The translations under genes and the position numbers were made by a program. The notes beneath the pieces were generated by a model, which saw only the letters and a program-made list of their open reading frames with translations, did no database searches and was not told the origin of the DNA. From Nocardioides scoriae (GTDB taxonomy: Bacteria; Actinomycetota; Actinomycetes; Propionibacteriales; Nocardioidaceae), in assembly GCF_900104965.1 (NCBI RefSeq), contig NZ_LT629757.1, positions 806,001-870,000 of the forward strand: a stretch of DNA of 64,000 nt, given 5' to 3'. Below, in pieces: positions 48,208 through 57,521 of this stretch. The number at the start of each line of letters is the position of its first letter. Positions within the stretch are counted from its first letter, which is position 1.

Positions 48208-49602
48208 ATGACCGACTCCCGACGCCTGGCCGTGCTCATCGATGCCGACAACGTCTCCTCGAAGGTCTCCACCGACCTGTTCGCGGAGCTGGCGGGCTAC
48301 GGCCTGCTGACGGTGAAGCGCGCGTACGGCGACTGGACGACCGACCAGCTCAACGGCTGGAAGAAGCGGCTCCACGAGCACGCGATCTCCCCGATGCAGC
48401 AGTTCGCCTACACGACCGGCAAGAACTCCAGCGACTCCGCGCTCATCATCGACGCCATGGACCTGCTGTACGCCGGCAACCTCGACGGCTTCGTGATCGT
48501 CTCCAGCGACAGCGACTTCACCCGCCTCGCGACCCGGCTGCGCGAGTCGGCCATGACCGTCTACGGCGTGGGCGCCAGCAAGACCCCGCGTGCCTTCCGC
48601 GACGCGTGCGACAAGTTCACCTTCCTCGAGGTGCTCCAGGCCGGTGCTCCGGTCGAGGAGGACGAGCCGGCGCCGCGCAGCCGCCGCTCGGGCCAGCGCG
48701 GCAACGGCAACGACGCCCCTCCGGAGGCGGTCGCCGAGACCCGGGAGGCCCCCGAGGCGGAGATGGGCAGCCGCGAGAGCGCCGCGGCGCTGCAGAGCGT
48801 GCTCTCGCGCAGCCTCAACAAGGCCGACTCCGACGACGAGGACTGGACGACGGTGAGCGCGCTCGGCAGCCTGCTCACCCGCGTCGACCCGTCGTTCGAC
48901 GCCCGCACCCACGGCTTCGCCCGGCTCAGCGACCTGATCCGGGAGCAGCCGTTCCTCGAGACCCGCACCGTCACCACGGCCGCCGGCCAGGAGCAGCTGA
49001 TGGTGCGGCTCAAGGGCCGTCGCGGCTCGGGCCGGGGCAGCCGCCGCGGCCGCGGGGACAACCGGCTCGAGAGCAAGCCGGAGGCCACCGTCGAGACCAG
49101 GTCCGAGGCCCCGGAGGCCGCGCCTGCTCCCGCGGCAGAGGTCGCCCCGGAGCCGACCCCCGAGGTCGTGCCCGGGCGGACCGGGGAACCGGTCGACCAG
49201 CCGGCCGCCGACCCCGTCGCCGAACCGGCCACGGTGGCCGTCGACGCGCCGGTCGCCGGGTCCGCGGACCCGGTCGACGAGCAGGTCGACGAAAGGGGCG
49301 ACGAGCCGGTCGAGCCGGCCGCCGAGGAGGAGCCGCCGGCCAAGGCGCCGCGCAAGCGGGCGGCCGCGAAGAAGACCACGGCCAAGAAGGCGCCGGCCGC
49401 CAAGACCGCCGCCACGAGGACGACCGCCAAGAAGACCACGGCCAGGAAGACCGCCAAGAAGGCCGCGGCCGAGCCCGCCCCCGAGCCCGAGGCGCCTGCC
49501 GTGGAGGCCCCGGTGGAGACGCCCACGCTCACCGTCACCACCCGGCGCACGCCGCGGCGCGCGGCCAAGCGCGCCGCCGGCCCGTCGGTGCCGACGGAGT
49601 AG
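48208..49602 (+). CDS. NYN-domain (PIN-like) nuclease family protein with Lys/Ala-rich tail
   Basis: A 464-residue protein. Residues 1-145 are a NYN/LabA domain: RLAVLIDADNVSS, then the acidic SSDSDFTRLATRLRES, with Asp residues placed for metal-dependent RNA cleavage. About residues 190-275 resemble an OST-HTH/LOTUS domain (SRSLNKADSDDEDWTTVSALGSLL, THGFARLSDLI). The tail has basic (RGSGRGSRRGRG), acidic/Pro and then AKKTTAKK repeats like histone H1, suited to nucleic acid binding. RNA-processing role inferred. Start ATG with AAGGA upstream. Confidence 0.82.
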   Translation: MTDSRRLAVLIDADNVSSKVSTDLFAELAGYGLLTVKRAYGDWTTDQLNGWKKRLHEHAISPMQQFAYTTGKNSSDSALIIDAMDLLYAGNLDGFVIVSSDSDFTRLATRLRESAMTVYGVGASKTPRAFRDACDKFTFLEVLQAGAPVEEDEPAPRSRRSGQRGNGNDAPPEAVAETREAPEAEMGSRESAAALQSVLSRSLNKADSDDEDWTTVSALGSLLTRVDPSFDARTHGFARLSDLIREQPFLETRTVTTAAGQEQLMVRLKGRRGSGRGSRRGRGDNRLESKPEATVETRSEAPEAAPAPAAEVAPEPTPEVVPGRTGEPVDQPAADPVAEPATVAVDAPVAGSADPVDEQVDERGDEPVEPAAEEEPPAKAPRKRAAAKKTTAKKAPAAKTAATRTTAKKTTARKTAKKAAAEPAPEPEAPAVEAPVETPTLTVTTRRTPRRAAKRAAGPSVPTE

Positions 49603-49674
49603 CAGCAGCGCCCGGGGCGCGGCTCGCGCCGCGCCCCGGGCCGTGCCCGGACGTGACCCGGACCGGGCCCGGGG

Positions 49675-52524
49675 TCAGGCCTCCGTCGGGGGCGCGTAGT
49701 AGTCCGGGTCGGCGACCGGGGCGTCCGCGGACGCGGCGCCCGCGCCGGCCTGGGCGTGCGGCGACCAGTTCTCCAGCTCCGACATCACCAGCGGGTGCTT
49801 GTCGACGCACACCACGACCAGGTCGCCGCGGTTGGCGCGGCTCATGGCGTGGTGGACGGCCTCGATCTCGTCGTGGATGACCTCGAGCTGCTTGCAGCGG
49901 CTGCCGGCGTCCATCGCGCGGCGCACGCCCTCGGCCACCAGCGCCGAGGTCTCGCCCCGGGCGCGCTTGCGCAGCGCCTCGTCCTCGCGGACCACGACGA
50001 CGTCGAAGTGCTGGGCCGCCACCTCGCCGAGCTCGCGCATGTCCTCGTCGCGGCGGTCGCCGGCGGTCGCGACGACGCCGATCCGCGAGGGCTTGCCCAG
50101 CTCGTGGCCGGAGTCGAGGCTGTCACCGAGCCGGTCGACGAAGTCGCCCAGCATCCGCATGCCGGGGGCGTTGTGGCAGTAGTCGACGATGACGTTGACC
50201 CCGTTGACCTCGATCTCGTTGAGGCGGCCGGGGGAGAGGTAGTAGCTGGTCGAGAAGGTCCGCAGGCCCTGCCGGATGTCGTGCAGCGGGGCGCCCGAGG
50301 CGAACGCCGCGGCGGCGGCGGCGAGCGCGTTCTGCACGTTCATCCGGGCCCGGCCGGAGAAGGTCGCGGGCAGCAGGTGGGTGAAGGCGAGCTGCATGTC
50401 GCGGGCACCGTGGCGCACCACGATCATCTCGCCGCGCTCGGTGGGCTGCAGGACCAGCGCCTTGCCGCCGCGGCGGCAGTGGGCGTCGATCATGTCGCGC
50501 TCCTCGGAGCCGGGCTCGGCCATCGAGAACCACACCACCTGGCCCGAGCAGCGACGCCGCATCTGGCGCACCAGCGGGTCGTCGGCGTTGAGCACGGCGT
50601 GGCCGTCGCGCGGCACCGCCTCGACGAGGACGGCCTTGACGTCGGCGAGCTGCTCGACGGTGTCGATGCCCCGCAGCCCGAGGTGGTCGGGCTGCACGTT
50701 GAGGACCACGGCGACGTCGTTGCGCTCGTAGCCCAGGCCCTCGCGCAGGATGCCGCCGCGGGCGACCTCGAACACGGCGAAGTCGACGCGCGGGTTCTGC
50801 AGCACCATCCGGGCGCTGCGCGGGCCGGAGGCGTCGGAGCGGATCAGCAGCCGCTCGTCGATGACCACGCCGTCGGTCGAGGTCATGCCGACCTTGCGGC
50901 CCATGCCCTTGAAGATGTGGCTGATCATCCGGCTCGTGGTCGTCTTGCCGTTGGTGCCGGTCACGGCCACGATCGGGATCCGGCTGGGAGTGCCCGGCGG
51001 GATCAGCATGTCGACGACCGGCTTGGCGATGAACTGCGGCTCGCCGATGGTCGGGTGGGTGTGCATCCGGAAGCCCGGCGCCGCGTTGACCTCGCAGATC
51101 GCGCCGCCGGTCTCGCGGACCGGCTGCGTGATGTCGGGGCAGATGAAGTCGATGCCGGCGATGTCGAGCCCGATCATGCGGGCCGCCTCCTCGGCGATCT
51201 CGACGTTCTCCGGGTGGGCCTCGAAGGTGCGGTCGATCGAGATGCCGCCGGTCGACATGTTGCCGGTCAGCGCCAGCTTGACCATCTCGCCCTCGGCGGG
51301 GACCGAGTCGAGCGTGTGGCCCTGGCCGGCCAGGACCTCCTCGGCGGCCGCGTCGACCTTGATGCGGGTCAGCACCTTCTCGTGGCCCACGCCGCGGCGC
51401 GGGTCGGCGTTGGTCAGGTCGACCAGCGCGCGCACCGTGCTGGTGCCGTCGCCGGTGACCGACGCGGGGACCCGCTCGGCGATGGCGGCCATCCGGCCGT
51501 CGATGATGAGGCAGCGGTAGTCCTTGCCGGTCACGAACGACTCGACGATGACGGTGCCCCGGCGCGACTGCGCCCTGGCGATCTCGAAGCTCTCGCGGAC
51601 CGACTCGTCGTCGCGCAGGTCGAGGCACACGCCGCGGCCGTGGTTGCCGTCGAGGGGCTTCACCACGACCGGGAAGCCGATCCGGCGGGCCATCGCGACC
51701 GCCTGGTCCGGCGTGCGCACCGACTCCTGCTTGGGCACGGGCAGGCCGGCTGCGCCGAGCAGCCGGGTGGTGAGGTCCTTGTCGGAGGCGATGTCGACCG
51801 CGATCGAGCTGGTCTCCGAGGTCATCGTGGCGCGGATCCGCTTGGCGTGGACCCCCTGGCCGAGCTGCACCAGGGAGTGCTGGTTGAGCCGGATCCAGGG
51901 GATGTCGCGCGAGACGGCCTCGTCGATGATCGCCTGGGTGGAGGGGCCGAACGCCGTGCGCTGGGCGCGCAGGATGAAGGAGTCGAGCTCGGCCTCGAAG
52001 TCGAACTCGGGGTCGGCCTCGACCAGGTGGTCCACGAGGCGTACGGCGAGCCGGCCGGCCGCGAGCCCCACCTGCTCGTCGACGTAGCCGAAGATCACGT
52101 TGTAGCGGCCGCGCTGGCCCTTGACCTGGCGGGTCTTGCCGCGCCGGGTGTCGTGGCCGACCACCTGCTGCAGCGCCAGCGCGCAGTGCTCGGCCACGTG
52201 GCCCAGCCAGGTGCCCTCGTGGAGCCGCTCGACGAAGCCGCCGCGGCGCCCGCGGGAGCAGGAGTGCTCGCGCAGCCCGGGCAGCGCCTCGAGCAGGTGC
52301 TCGGTGAACCCGGGGATGGTGTTGGTCGGGTAGTCCTCCAGCACGCCGAGGTCCACCACGAGGTGGATCGCCTTCTCGTAGGACCAGACGTTGGCGCCGC
52401 GGTAGACCCGCGTCTCGACGATCTCCAGGTCGGGGCGCGGGCGGCCGCCACCGGTCACCGTCCCGGCGCCGCCGGGACGGTCGCCGGAGTGGTCGGCACC
52501 GCGGTGCTCGGGGCTCTCGGTCAC
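49675..52524 (-). CDS. cphA: Cyanophycin synthetase CphA
   Basis: Polymerises Asp with Arg side chains into the storage polymer cyanophycin, using ATP. In 949 residues: N-terminal domain (RVYRGANVWSYEKAIHLVVDLG, residues near 37-160), ATP-grasp (about 220-470, with VVKPLDGNHGRGVCLDL) that activates the backbone, and a Mur-ligase half (VAVTGTNGKTTTSRMISHIF, HLGLRGIDTV) that adds Arg. The GTG at 52524 overlaps the cyanophycinase stop. The C-terminal tail is Ala-rich. Confidence 0.95.
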   Translation of the reverse strand: MTESPEHRGADHSGDRPGGAGTVTGGGRPRPDLEIVETRVYRGANVWSYEKAIHLVVDLGVLEDYPTNTIPGFTEHLLEALPGLREHSCSRGRRGGFVERLHEGTWLGHVAEHCALALQQVVGHDTRRGKTRQVKGQRGRYNVIFGYVDEQVGLAAGRLAVRLVDHLVEADPEFDFEAELDSFILRAQRTAFGPSTQAIIDEAVSRDIPWIRLNQHSLVQLGQGVHAKRIRATMTSETSSIAVDIASDKDLTTRLLGAAGLPVPKQESVRTPDQAVAMARRIGFPVVVKPLDGNHGRGVCLDLRDDESVRESFEIARAQSRRGTVIVESFVTGKDYRCLIIDGRMAAIAERVPASVTGDGTSTVRALVDLTNADPRRGVGHEKVLTRIKVDAAAEEVLAGQGHTLDSVPAEGEMVKLALTGNMSTGGISIDRTFEAHPENVEIAEEAARMIGLDIAGIDFICPDITQPVRETGGAICEVNAAPGFRMHTHPTIGEPQFIAKPVVDMLIPPGTPSRIPIVAVTGTNGKTTTSRMISHIFKGMGRKVGMTSTDGVVIDERLLIRSDASGPRSARMVLQNPRVDFAVFEVARGGILREGLGYERNDVAVVLNVQPDHLGLRGIDTVEQLADVKAVLVEAVPRDGHAVLNADDPLVRQMRRRCSGQVVWFSMAEPGSEERDMIDAHCRRGGKALVLQPTERGEMIVVRHGARDMQLAFTHLLPATFSGRARMNVQNALAAAAAAFASGAPLHDIRQGLRTFSTSYYLSPGRLNEIEVNGVNVIVDYCHNAPGMRMLGDFVDRLGDSLDSGHELGKPSRIGVVATAGDRRDEDMRELGEVAAQHFDVVVVREDEALRKRARGETSALVAEGVRRAMDAGSRCKQLEVIHDEIEAVHHAMSRANRGDLVVVCVDKHPLVMSELENWSPHAQAGAGAASADAPVADPDYYAPPTEA

Positions 52525-53513
52525 GGGGTGGCTCCTCTGTTTCGTCGGGCGATGCGGCGGCGCAGGGCCGAGGGCGAGGCGTCGTCGGCGGCGATGTCGC
52601 GCGCCATCTTGCCGAGGTCGCGGTTGGCCAGCGCCAGCTCGTCGGCCTCGGTCGGGTCGACCGGCCGCGCGGTGGGCACCAGCCGGCGGGTGGTGAGGTC
52701 GAACCGGGAACCCGCGGGCAGGGCGTGCAGCACCACGCCGGAGGCCAGGATCGGCCGGTGCTCGCGGGCCGCGTGGGCGTCGGTGACCATGTCGCGGCCG
52801 TCGAGGACGGTGACGGCACCCTTGCCCACCACCTCCATCAGGTCGGTGCCCTCGGGGGTGCGGGTCACCACGGCGGCGGTGTCCTCGTCGACGCCGATCC
52901 CGAGCAGCTGCGGGCTCTGCGAGACGATCATGAGCAGCCGGCCGTAGCGGTTGCGCTGGGCGAAGTGCTGGTCGACCACGCAGTCCTGGAGCAGCCCCAG
53001 CCCGGCGGCGACCTGGGTCATCCGCTGCTTGGCGGTCGCGCCGCCGGGACCGAAGGCGACCATGTGGGACGACTGGATCGACGCGCCGGCCGACGTGCCG
53101 GCGACGGTGACGCCGCGGGCGCGGGCGTCCAGGATCGCGTCGCCGAAGGGGGTGCCGGCGATCACGGTCGACAGCTTGAGCTGGTTGCCGCCGGTCATGA
53201 AGATCCCGGTCGCCCGGTCGAGCTCGGACACGACGGCCGGGTCGGAGGCCTGGGCCCGGTCCTGGGGACGCACGCCGTAGACCTCGGCGGCCCCGAGACG
53301 GGTGAACAGCGCGGCGTACACGTCGACGATCTCGGGGCCCAGCGACGAGGCCGTGGGGACGACGGCGATGCGGGCCTCGGACCCGCCGGCGCGGCGCACG
53401 AACTCCGTCAGGACCGAGCGGCGACCCAGCTTGTCCTCGGCGCCGCCGATGATGAGCAGGTCCCCGACGACCGGCTCCGAGGGCTCGGACAGGGGGTCTC
53501 CCGCGAATGGCAT
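52521..53513 (-). CDS. cphB: Cyanophycinase CphB
   Basis: Serine exopeptidase that breaks cyanophycin into beta-Asp-Arg dipeptides. In 330 residues the nucleophile is Ser141 in VAGTSAGASI; other marks are LLIIGGAEDK, FMTGGNQLKL and VVDQHFAQRNRYGRL. No signal peptide, so it acts in the cytoplasm. It is first of the cphB-cphA operon; TAGTCT is 7 nt before its ATG. The longer open frame upstream is rejected because MPFAGDPLSEPS begins the natural N-terminus. Confidence 0.94.
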   Translation of the reverse strand: MPFAGDPLSEPSEPVVGDLLIIGGAEDKLGRRSVLTEFVRRAGGSEARIAVVPTASSLGPEIVDVYAALFTRLGAAEVYGVRPQDRAQASDPAVVSELDRATGIFMTGGNQLKLSTVIAGTPFGDAILDARARGVTVAGTSAGASIQSSHMVAFGPGGATAKQRMTQVAAGLGLLQDCVVDQHFAQRNRYGRLLMIVSQSPQLLGIGVDEDTAAVVTRTPEGTDLMEVVGKGAVTVLDGRDMVTDAHAAREHRPILASGVVLHALPAGSRFDLTTRRLVPTARPVDPTEADELALANRDLGKMARDIAADDASPSALRRRIARRNRGATP

Positions 53514-53520
53514 GACAGGA

Positions 53521-53526
53521 AGACTA
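53521..53526 (-). promoter_or_regulatory. -10 hexamer of the cphB-cphA operon (leaderless)
   Basis: TAGTCT on the minus strand, 7 nt before the ATG at 53513. Confidence 0.5.
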
Positions 53527-53547
53527 GAGGGTGCGACCCTTGCGCGA

Positions 53548-54102
53548 ATGAGCACCTCTTTGCCCGATTCGCACCACTCGGAGGGTCGCCTCCTGGTGGT
53601 GCTGCGGCACGCCCGGGCAGAGGCCTTCGCGCAGGACGACCACGCCCGGCACCTGACCGACCGGGGGCGCCGCGACGCCGCCGGGACCGGCGACTGGCTG
53701 CGCACGCAGGGCGTGGTGCCCGACCTGGCGCTGGTGTCGTCGGCCAGCCGGACCCGGGAGACCTGGGCGCTGGTCGCCGAGGCCCTCGGTGAGGCGGTCG
53801 CCGACACCCGCACCGAGGTCAGCGACGCCGTCTACAGCGCCTCGCCCGAGACCGTCCTCGACCTGCTGCGCGAGGTGCCGGCGCAGCACCGCGTGGTGGC
53901 GTACGTCGGCCACAACCCCACCGCCGCCTCGCTCCCGCAGCTGCTCGAGGACGGCGAGGGCGACCCGCTCGTGTTCGCGCGCCTCAGCTCGGGCTTCGCG
54001 CCGGCGTCCGTGGCCGTGCTCCGGTTCGAGGGCGAGTGGGCCGACCTCGACGAGGCGGGCGCCACCCTGGTGGCCCTGCACGCCCCCGGCGACCCGGCCT
54101 GA
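53548..54102 (+). CDS. SixA-like histidine phosphatase
   Basis: A 184-residue member of the histidine phosphatase clan. The phospho-accepting His21 is in VVLRHARAEAF; Arg and the second His lie in SSASRTRETW and AYVGHNPTAASL. SixA enzymes remove phosphate from histidine kinases or other small substrates. It starts 34 nt from the divergent cphB start. Substrate unknown. Confidence 0.85.
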   Translation: MSTSLPDSHHSEGRLLVVLRHARAEAFAQDDHARHLTDRGRRDAAGTGDWLRTQGVVPDLALVSSASRTRETWALVAEALGEAVADTRTEVSDAVYSASPETVLDLLREVPAQHRVVAYVGHNPTAASLPQLLEDGEGDPLVFARLSSGFAPASVAVLRFEGEWADLDEAGATLVALHAPGDPA

Positions 54103-54145
54103 CCGAGCCCGACCCGGCCCGGCCGCGCCCGACCGGGTCGGCGCC

Positions 54146-55381
54146 TCAGAGCAGGGGCTCGGGGGTGGTGATGCCCTCCTCGGCGTCGGCGGCCACGACC
54201 TCCTCGCGGGTGATCCCGAGCAGGTAGAGGACGGCGTCCATGTAGGGCACGTTGACGGCCGTGTGGGCGGCCTCCTGGACGACGGGCTTGGCGTTGAAGG
54301 CGATGCCGAGGCCGGCGGCGTTGAGCATGTCGAGGTCGTTGGCGCCGTCGCCGATGGCCACCGTGGAGCTGACGGGCACCCCGACCTCGGCGGCGAAGCG
54401 CCGCAGCGCGGTCGCCTTGCCGGCGCGGTCGACGATCGGGCCCACGACGCGGCCGGTGAGGCGGCCGTCGACGATCTCGAGCTCGTTGGCCATCGCGAAG
54501 TCGATGCCGAGGTCGGCGGCGAGGCGGTCGGTGAGCTGGGAGAACCCGCCGGAGACGATCGCGAACCGGTAGCCGAGGCGCTTGAGGACGCGCACGGTCG
54601 TGCGGGCGCCGGGGGTGAGCTGGAGGTCGGCGTACACGTCGTCGAGGGCCGAGGCCTCGAGGCCCTCCAGCAGCGCCACCCGGCTGCGCAGGCTCTCGGC
54701 GAAGTCGAGCTCGCCGCGCATCGCCTGCTCGGTGACCCGGGCGACCTCGTCCTCGCAGCCGGCGCGGGCGGCGAGCATCTCGATGACCTCGCCCTGCACC
54801 AGGGTGGAGTCGACGTCCATGACGATCAGGCGCATCCCGCGGCGCAGCAGGCTCGCCGGCTGCACGGCGATGTCGACGCCCTGGGTGGCCGCCTCGCGGG
54901 CCAGCAGGTCGCGCAGCTCCACGGGGTCGACGCCCGAGACGTGCAGGTCGATCGCGGTGATGGGGTAGCGGGCCATCCGCTCGATGCGGTCGATGTTGGC
55001 GCCGGTGTCGGCGATCCGGCCGGCGATCGCGGCCACGGCGGGGGCGCGCAGCGGCGTGCCGAGGACGGTGACGTGGCTGCGGCCCTGGGGTCGCGGCTGG
55101 TTGTCGCCGGAGCCCTGCTCGATCTCCAGGGTCATGTCGAGCTCGCGGGCGACGTCCTCGAGCGCGGTGCGCAGCGCCGTCCAGGTGCGCGGCGAGCTGA
55201 CCAGCAGCCCCAGGATCAGGCGGCGGCGGAGCACGATCTGCTCGATGTCGACGACCTCGACGCCGAACCGGGCCAGGGTGTCGAAGACCAGCGAGGTCAC
55301 GCCGGGGCGGTCGCGGCCCGTCAGGGTGATGAGCAGCGTCCGGGGGGTGGGGGGCTCGGGGGTCTGCTCCAGCACGCGCAC
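54146..55381 (-). CDS. serB: Phosphoserine phosphatase SerB with ACT domains
   Basis: Makes serine from phosphoserine, last step of serine synthesis. A 411-residue form with two N-terminal ACT-like regulatory domains (TLLITLTGRDRPGVTSLVFD, residues 12-32, and HVTVLGTPLRAPAVAAIAG) and a HAD phosphatase domain: nucleophile Asp in IVMDVDSTLVQGE, IVSGGFSQLTD, and VAIGDGANDLDML. Start is GTG 55381 or 55375; both keep the ACT domain. Confidence 0.94.
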   Translation of the reverse strand: MRVLEQTPEPPTPRTLLITLTGRDRPGVTSLVFDTLARFGVEVVDIEQIVLRRRLILGLLVSSPRTWTALRTALEDVARELDMTLEIEQGSGDNQPRPQGRSHVTVLGTPLRAPAVAAIAGRIADTGANIDRIERMARYPITAIDLHVSGVDPVELRDLLAREAATQGVDIAVQPASLLRRGMRLIVMDVDSTLVQGEVIEMLAARAGCEDEVARVTEQAMRGELDFAESLRSRVALLEGLEASALDDVYADLQLTPGARTTVRVLKRLGYRFAIVSGGFSQLTDRLAADLGIDFAMANELEIVDGRLTGRVVGPIVDRAGKATALRRFAAEVGVPVSSTVAIGDGANDLDMLNAAGLGIAFNAKPVVQEAAHTAVNVPYMDAVLYLLGITREEVVAADAEEGITTPEPLL

Positions 55382-55385
55382 GAGG

Positions 55386-56090
55386 CTAGCGGTCGTGGCG
55401 GCCGGTGCAGGCGCCGACCAGGGCACGCCGGGCGGCGCGGTCGAGGTCGGCGAGCGCCTCGCGGCGCCGGGCCAGCTCGAGCGCGGTCACCGGTCCGGTC
55501 TCGTCGCGGCGGGCCAGCTCGACGACCTCGAGGCACAGCACGGCCCGCTCGACGGTCTCGCGACGGCGCGGGTCCAGGGCCGGTGGCAGCGGCAGCGGGG
55601 GCCGGTGGCGCAGGTTGACCAGCAGGTCGGGCACCTCGGGGCTCCACGACGCCACGTCGAGGTCGACGAGGCGCTGGGTCACCTGCACCAGGGCCAGACG
55701 CAGCTCGGAGGCCGACTCGCGCTCGTCGACGTACGGCGCCGGCTCGGTGCGGTGGGCGCGCCACACCACCGTCCGGGCGTCGAGCTCGGGCACCAGGCCG
55801 ACGCCGCCCGCGACGACCGCCTCGCCGGCCTCGAGCGCGGCCAGGTTGAACGCCGGCGGCCCGCCGAGACCGACGGGGTCGCCGGAGGCGGGCAGCGCCA
55901 GGGAGAGCGGGCCGCTGAGCGCCCCCGGCAGCTGGGCCAGCTCGAGCACCTCGCGCTCCGGGAGGCCGACCACGAGGTGGCGCGGGTCGTCGCCGCGGAC
56001 GGCGTCGGCGAGGTCGTCGGGGCCGACGTGGCCGGCGCGCACGGCGTCGAGCCACGTGACCAGGACCACGGAGAGGGGGAGCACGCTCAC
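55386..56090 (-). CDS. Conserved hypothetical protein
   Basis: A 234-residue soluble protein that I do not recognise. It starts SVLPLSVVLVTWLDAVRAGHVGPDDLADAV, has no signal peptide or membrane helix, and ends in a helical Arg-rich segment (LELARRREALADLDRAARRAL). The start is supported by TAGGCT 6 nt before the GTG. It lies 4 nt upstream of serB and is probably in its operon. No catalytic motif seen. Confidence 0.65.
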   Translation of the reverse strand: MSVLPLSVVLVTWLDAVRAGHVGPDDLADAVRGDDPRHLVVGLPEREVLELAQLPGALSGPLSLALPASGDPVGLGGPPAFNLAALEAGEAVVAGGVGLVPELDARTVVWRAHRTEPAPYVDERESASELRLALVQVTQRLVDLDVASWSPEVPDLLVNLRHRPPLPLPPALDPRRRETVERAVLCLEVVELARRDETGPVTALELARRREALADLDRAARRALVGACTGRHDR

Positions 56091-56096
56091 CGTCCA

Positions 56097-56102
56097 AGCC
56101 TA
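56097..56102 (-). promoter_or_regulatory. -10 hexamer of the hypothetical-serB operon (leaderless)
   Basis: TAGGCT on the minus strand, 6 nt before the GTG at 56090. Confidence 0.5.
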
Positions 56103-56215
56103 GGAGCGTGGCGCGACGCCCGCCGACGCGCCCGCACCGGGGGCCGTCGCACGCCGCGCACCGGGTAGGTTGACGTCGGTCCGCCTGCCCCCTCCCGACG
56201 TGAGGTCACCACCCC

Positions 56216-57010
56216 GTGAACGCCGTCCTCGAGCTCGCCGACGTCTCCGTCCGGCGCGGTCAGTCGCTCCTCCTCGACGGCATCGACTGGGCGGTGGAGG
56301 AGGACGAGCGCTGGGTCGTCCTCGGCCCCAACGGTGCCGGCAAGACCACCCTGATGCAGCTCTGCTCGGCCCAGATCCACCCCACCTCGGGCGTGCTGGC
56401 GGTCCTCGGCGAGGTCGTCGGCACCGTCGACCTGTTCGAGCTGCGCCCGCGCATCGGCTGGACGAGCGCGGCCGTGGCCGAGCGGATCCCGCGCCACGAG
56501 CTGGTGCGCGACGTCGTGGTGTCGGCGTCGTACGGCGTGGTCGGCCGCTGGCGGGAGCAGTACGACGACCTCGACCACGAGCGGGCCGCCGAGCTGCTCG
56601 TCGAGGTCGGCGCCGGGGGACTGCTCGACCGCACCTTCGGCACCCTGAGCGAGGGCGAGCGCAAGCGGGTCCAGATCGCCCGGGCTCTGATGACCGACCC
56701 CGAGCTGATGCTGCTCGACGAGCCGGCCGCGGGCCTCGACCTCGGCGGCCGCGAGGACCTCGTCGCCACGCTCTCGGAGCTGGCGATGGACGAGCACGCG
56801 CCCGCCACCGTGCTGGTCTCCCACCACGTGGAGGAGATCCCGCCCGGCTTCACCCACGCGCTGCTGCTGCGCGACGGCAGGGTGACCGCCGCCGGGCCGC
56901 TGCCGCACGTGATGACCGAGGAGATCCTCTCCGACACCTTCGGACTGCCGCTGGCCGTGACCGAGGAGGACGGGCGCTGGTTCGCCCGTCGGCGCGCAGG
57001 GTCCCGATAG
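56216..57010 (+). CDS. ABC transporter ATP-binding protein (ModF-like, solo)
   Basis: A 264-residue ATPase. Walker A GPNGAGKTT, signature LSEGERKRVQIA, Walker B LMLLDEPAAGLDLGG, H-loop SHHVEEIPPG. The LSEGE signature with the following PPGFTHALLLRDGRV loop is typical of stand-alone ATPases of the ModF kind. No permease is adjacent. A TAGGTT box lies at 56166, giving a leader of about 45 nt. Its TAG stop is part of the next promoter. Confidence 0.88.
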   Translation: MNAVLELADVSVRRGQSLLLDGIDWAVEEDERWVVLGPNGAGKTTLMQLCSAQIHPTSGVLAVLGEVVGTVDLFELRPRIGWTSAAVAERIPRHELVRDVVVSASYGVVGRWREQYDDLDHERAAELLVEVGAGGLLDRTFGTLSEGERKRVQIARALMTDPELMLLDEPAAGLDLGGREDLVATLSELAMDEHAPATVLVSHHVEEIPPGFTHALLLRDGRVTAAGPLPHVMTEEILSDTFGLPLAVTEEDGRWFARRRAGSR

Positions 57011-57013
57011 GCT
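57008..57013 (+). promoter_or_regulatory. -10 hexamer of nfeD, sharing the ATPase stop codon
   Basis: TAGGCT, of which TAG is the stop codon of the ATPase gene; 6 nt then ATG at 57020. Confidence 0.55.
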
Positions 57014-57019
57014 CGGCAG

Positions 57020-57484
57020 ATGATGGAGTGGCTGCGGGACCACGGCTGGGAGAGCTGGCTGGTGCTCGCCGTCGTCCTGGGCGGCCTGGAGATGCTCGGG
57101 CTCGAGCTCTTCCTCGTGATGCTCGCCGGCGGTGCCCTCGTCGGCGCGCTCACCGCGGCCCTCGGCGGCCCGCTCGCCCTCCAGCTGGGCCTGGCGCTGG
57201 TCACCTCGGTGGCCCTGCTCGGCCTGGTGCGGCCCAACATCATCGGCAAGCTGCACAGCGCGCCCAGGCTGGTGACCGGCCACGAGTCGCTCATCGGCCG
57301 CCGCGCCACCGTCCTCAAGGCGCTCTCGGGGCAGGTCCCCGGCCGCGTCAAGGTCGCCGGCGAGGAGTGGACGGCCGTGCCGTACGACGAGGACGACCAG
57401 ATCGACATCGGCACGGTCGTGGACGTGGTGATGATCAAGGGTGCGACGGCGTACGTGCTGCGCGCCCACCCGCCGGAGGCGTGA
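57020..57484 (+). CDS. NfeD-like membrane protein
   Basis: A 154-residue protein: a start with two or three helices (SWLVLAVVLGGLEMLGLELFLVML, LALQLGLALVTSVALLGLV) and a C-terminal OB-fold (LIGRRATVLKALSGQVPGRVKVAGEEWTAVPYD). Short NfeD proteins pair with SPFH proteins and help form membrane microdomains. The next gene is such a protein, 37 nt downstream. The hexamer shared with the upstream stop supports ATG 57020. Confidence 0.9.
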   Translation: MMEWLRDHGWESWLVLAVVLGGLEMLGLELFLVMLAGGALVGALTAALGGPLALQLGLALVTSVALLGLVRPNIIGKLHSAPRLVTGHESLIGRRATVLKALSGQVPGRVKVAGEEWTAVPYDEDDQIDIGTVVDVVMIKGATAYVLRAHPPEA

Positions 57485-57521
57485 GGTCCCGGCGGTTTCT
57501 CGGACGACAGAGGGGGGTCCC

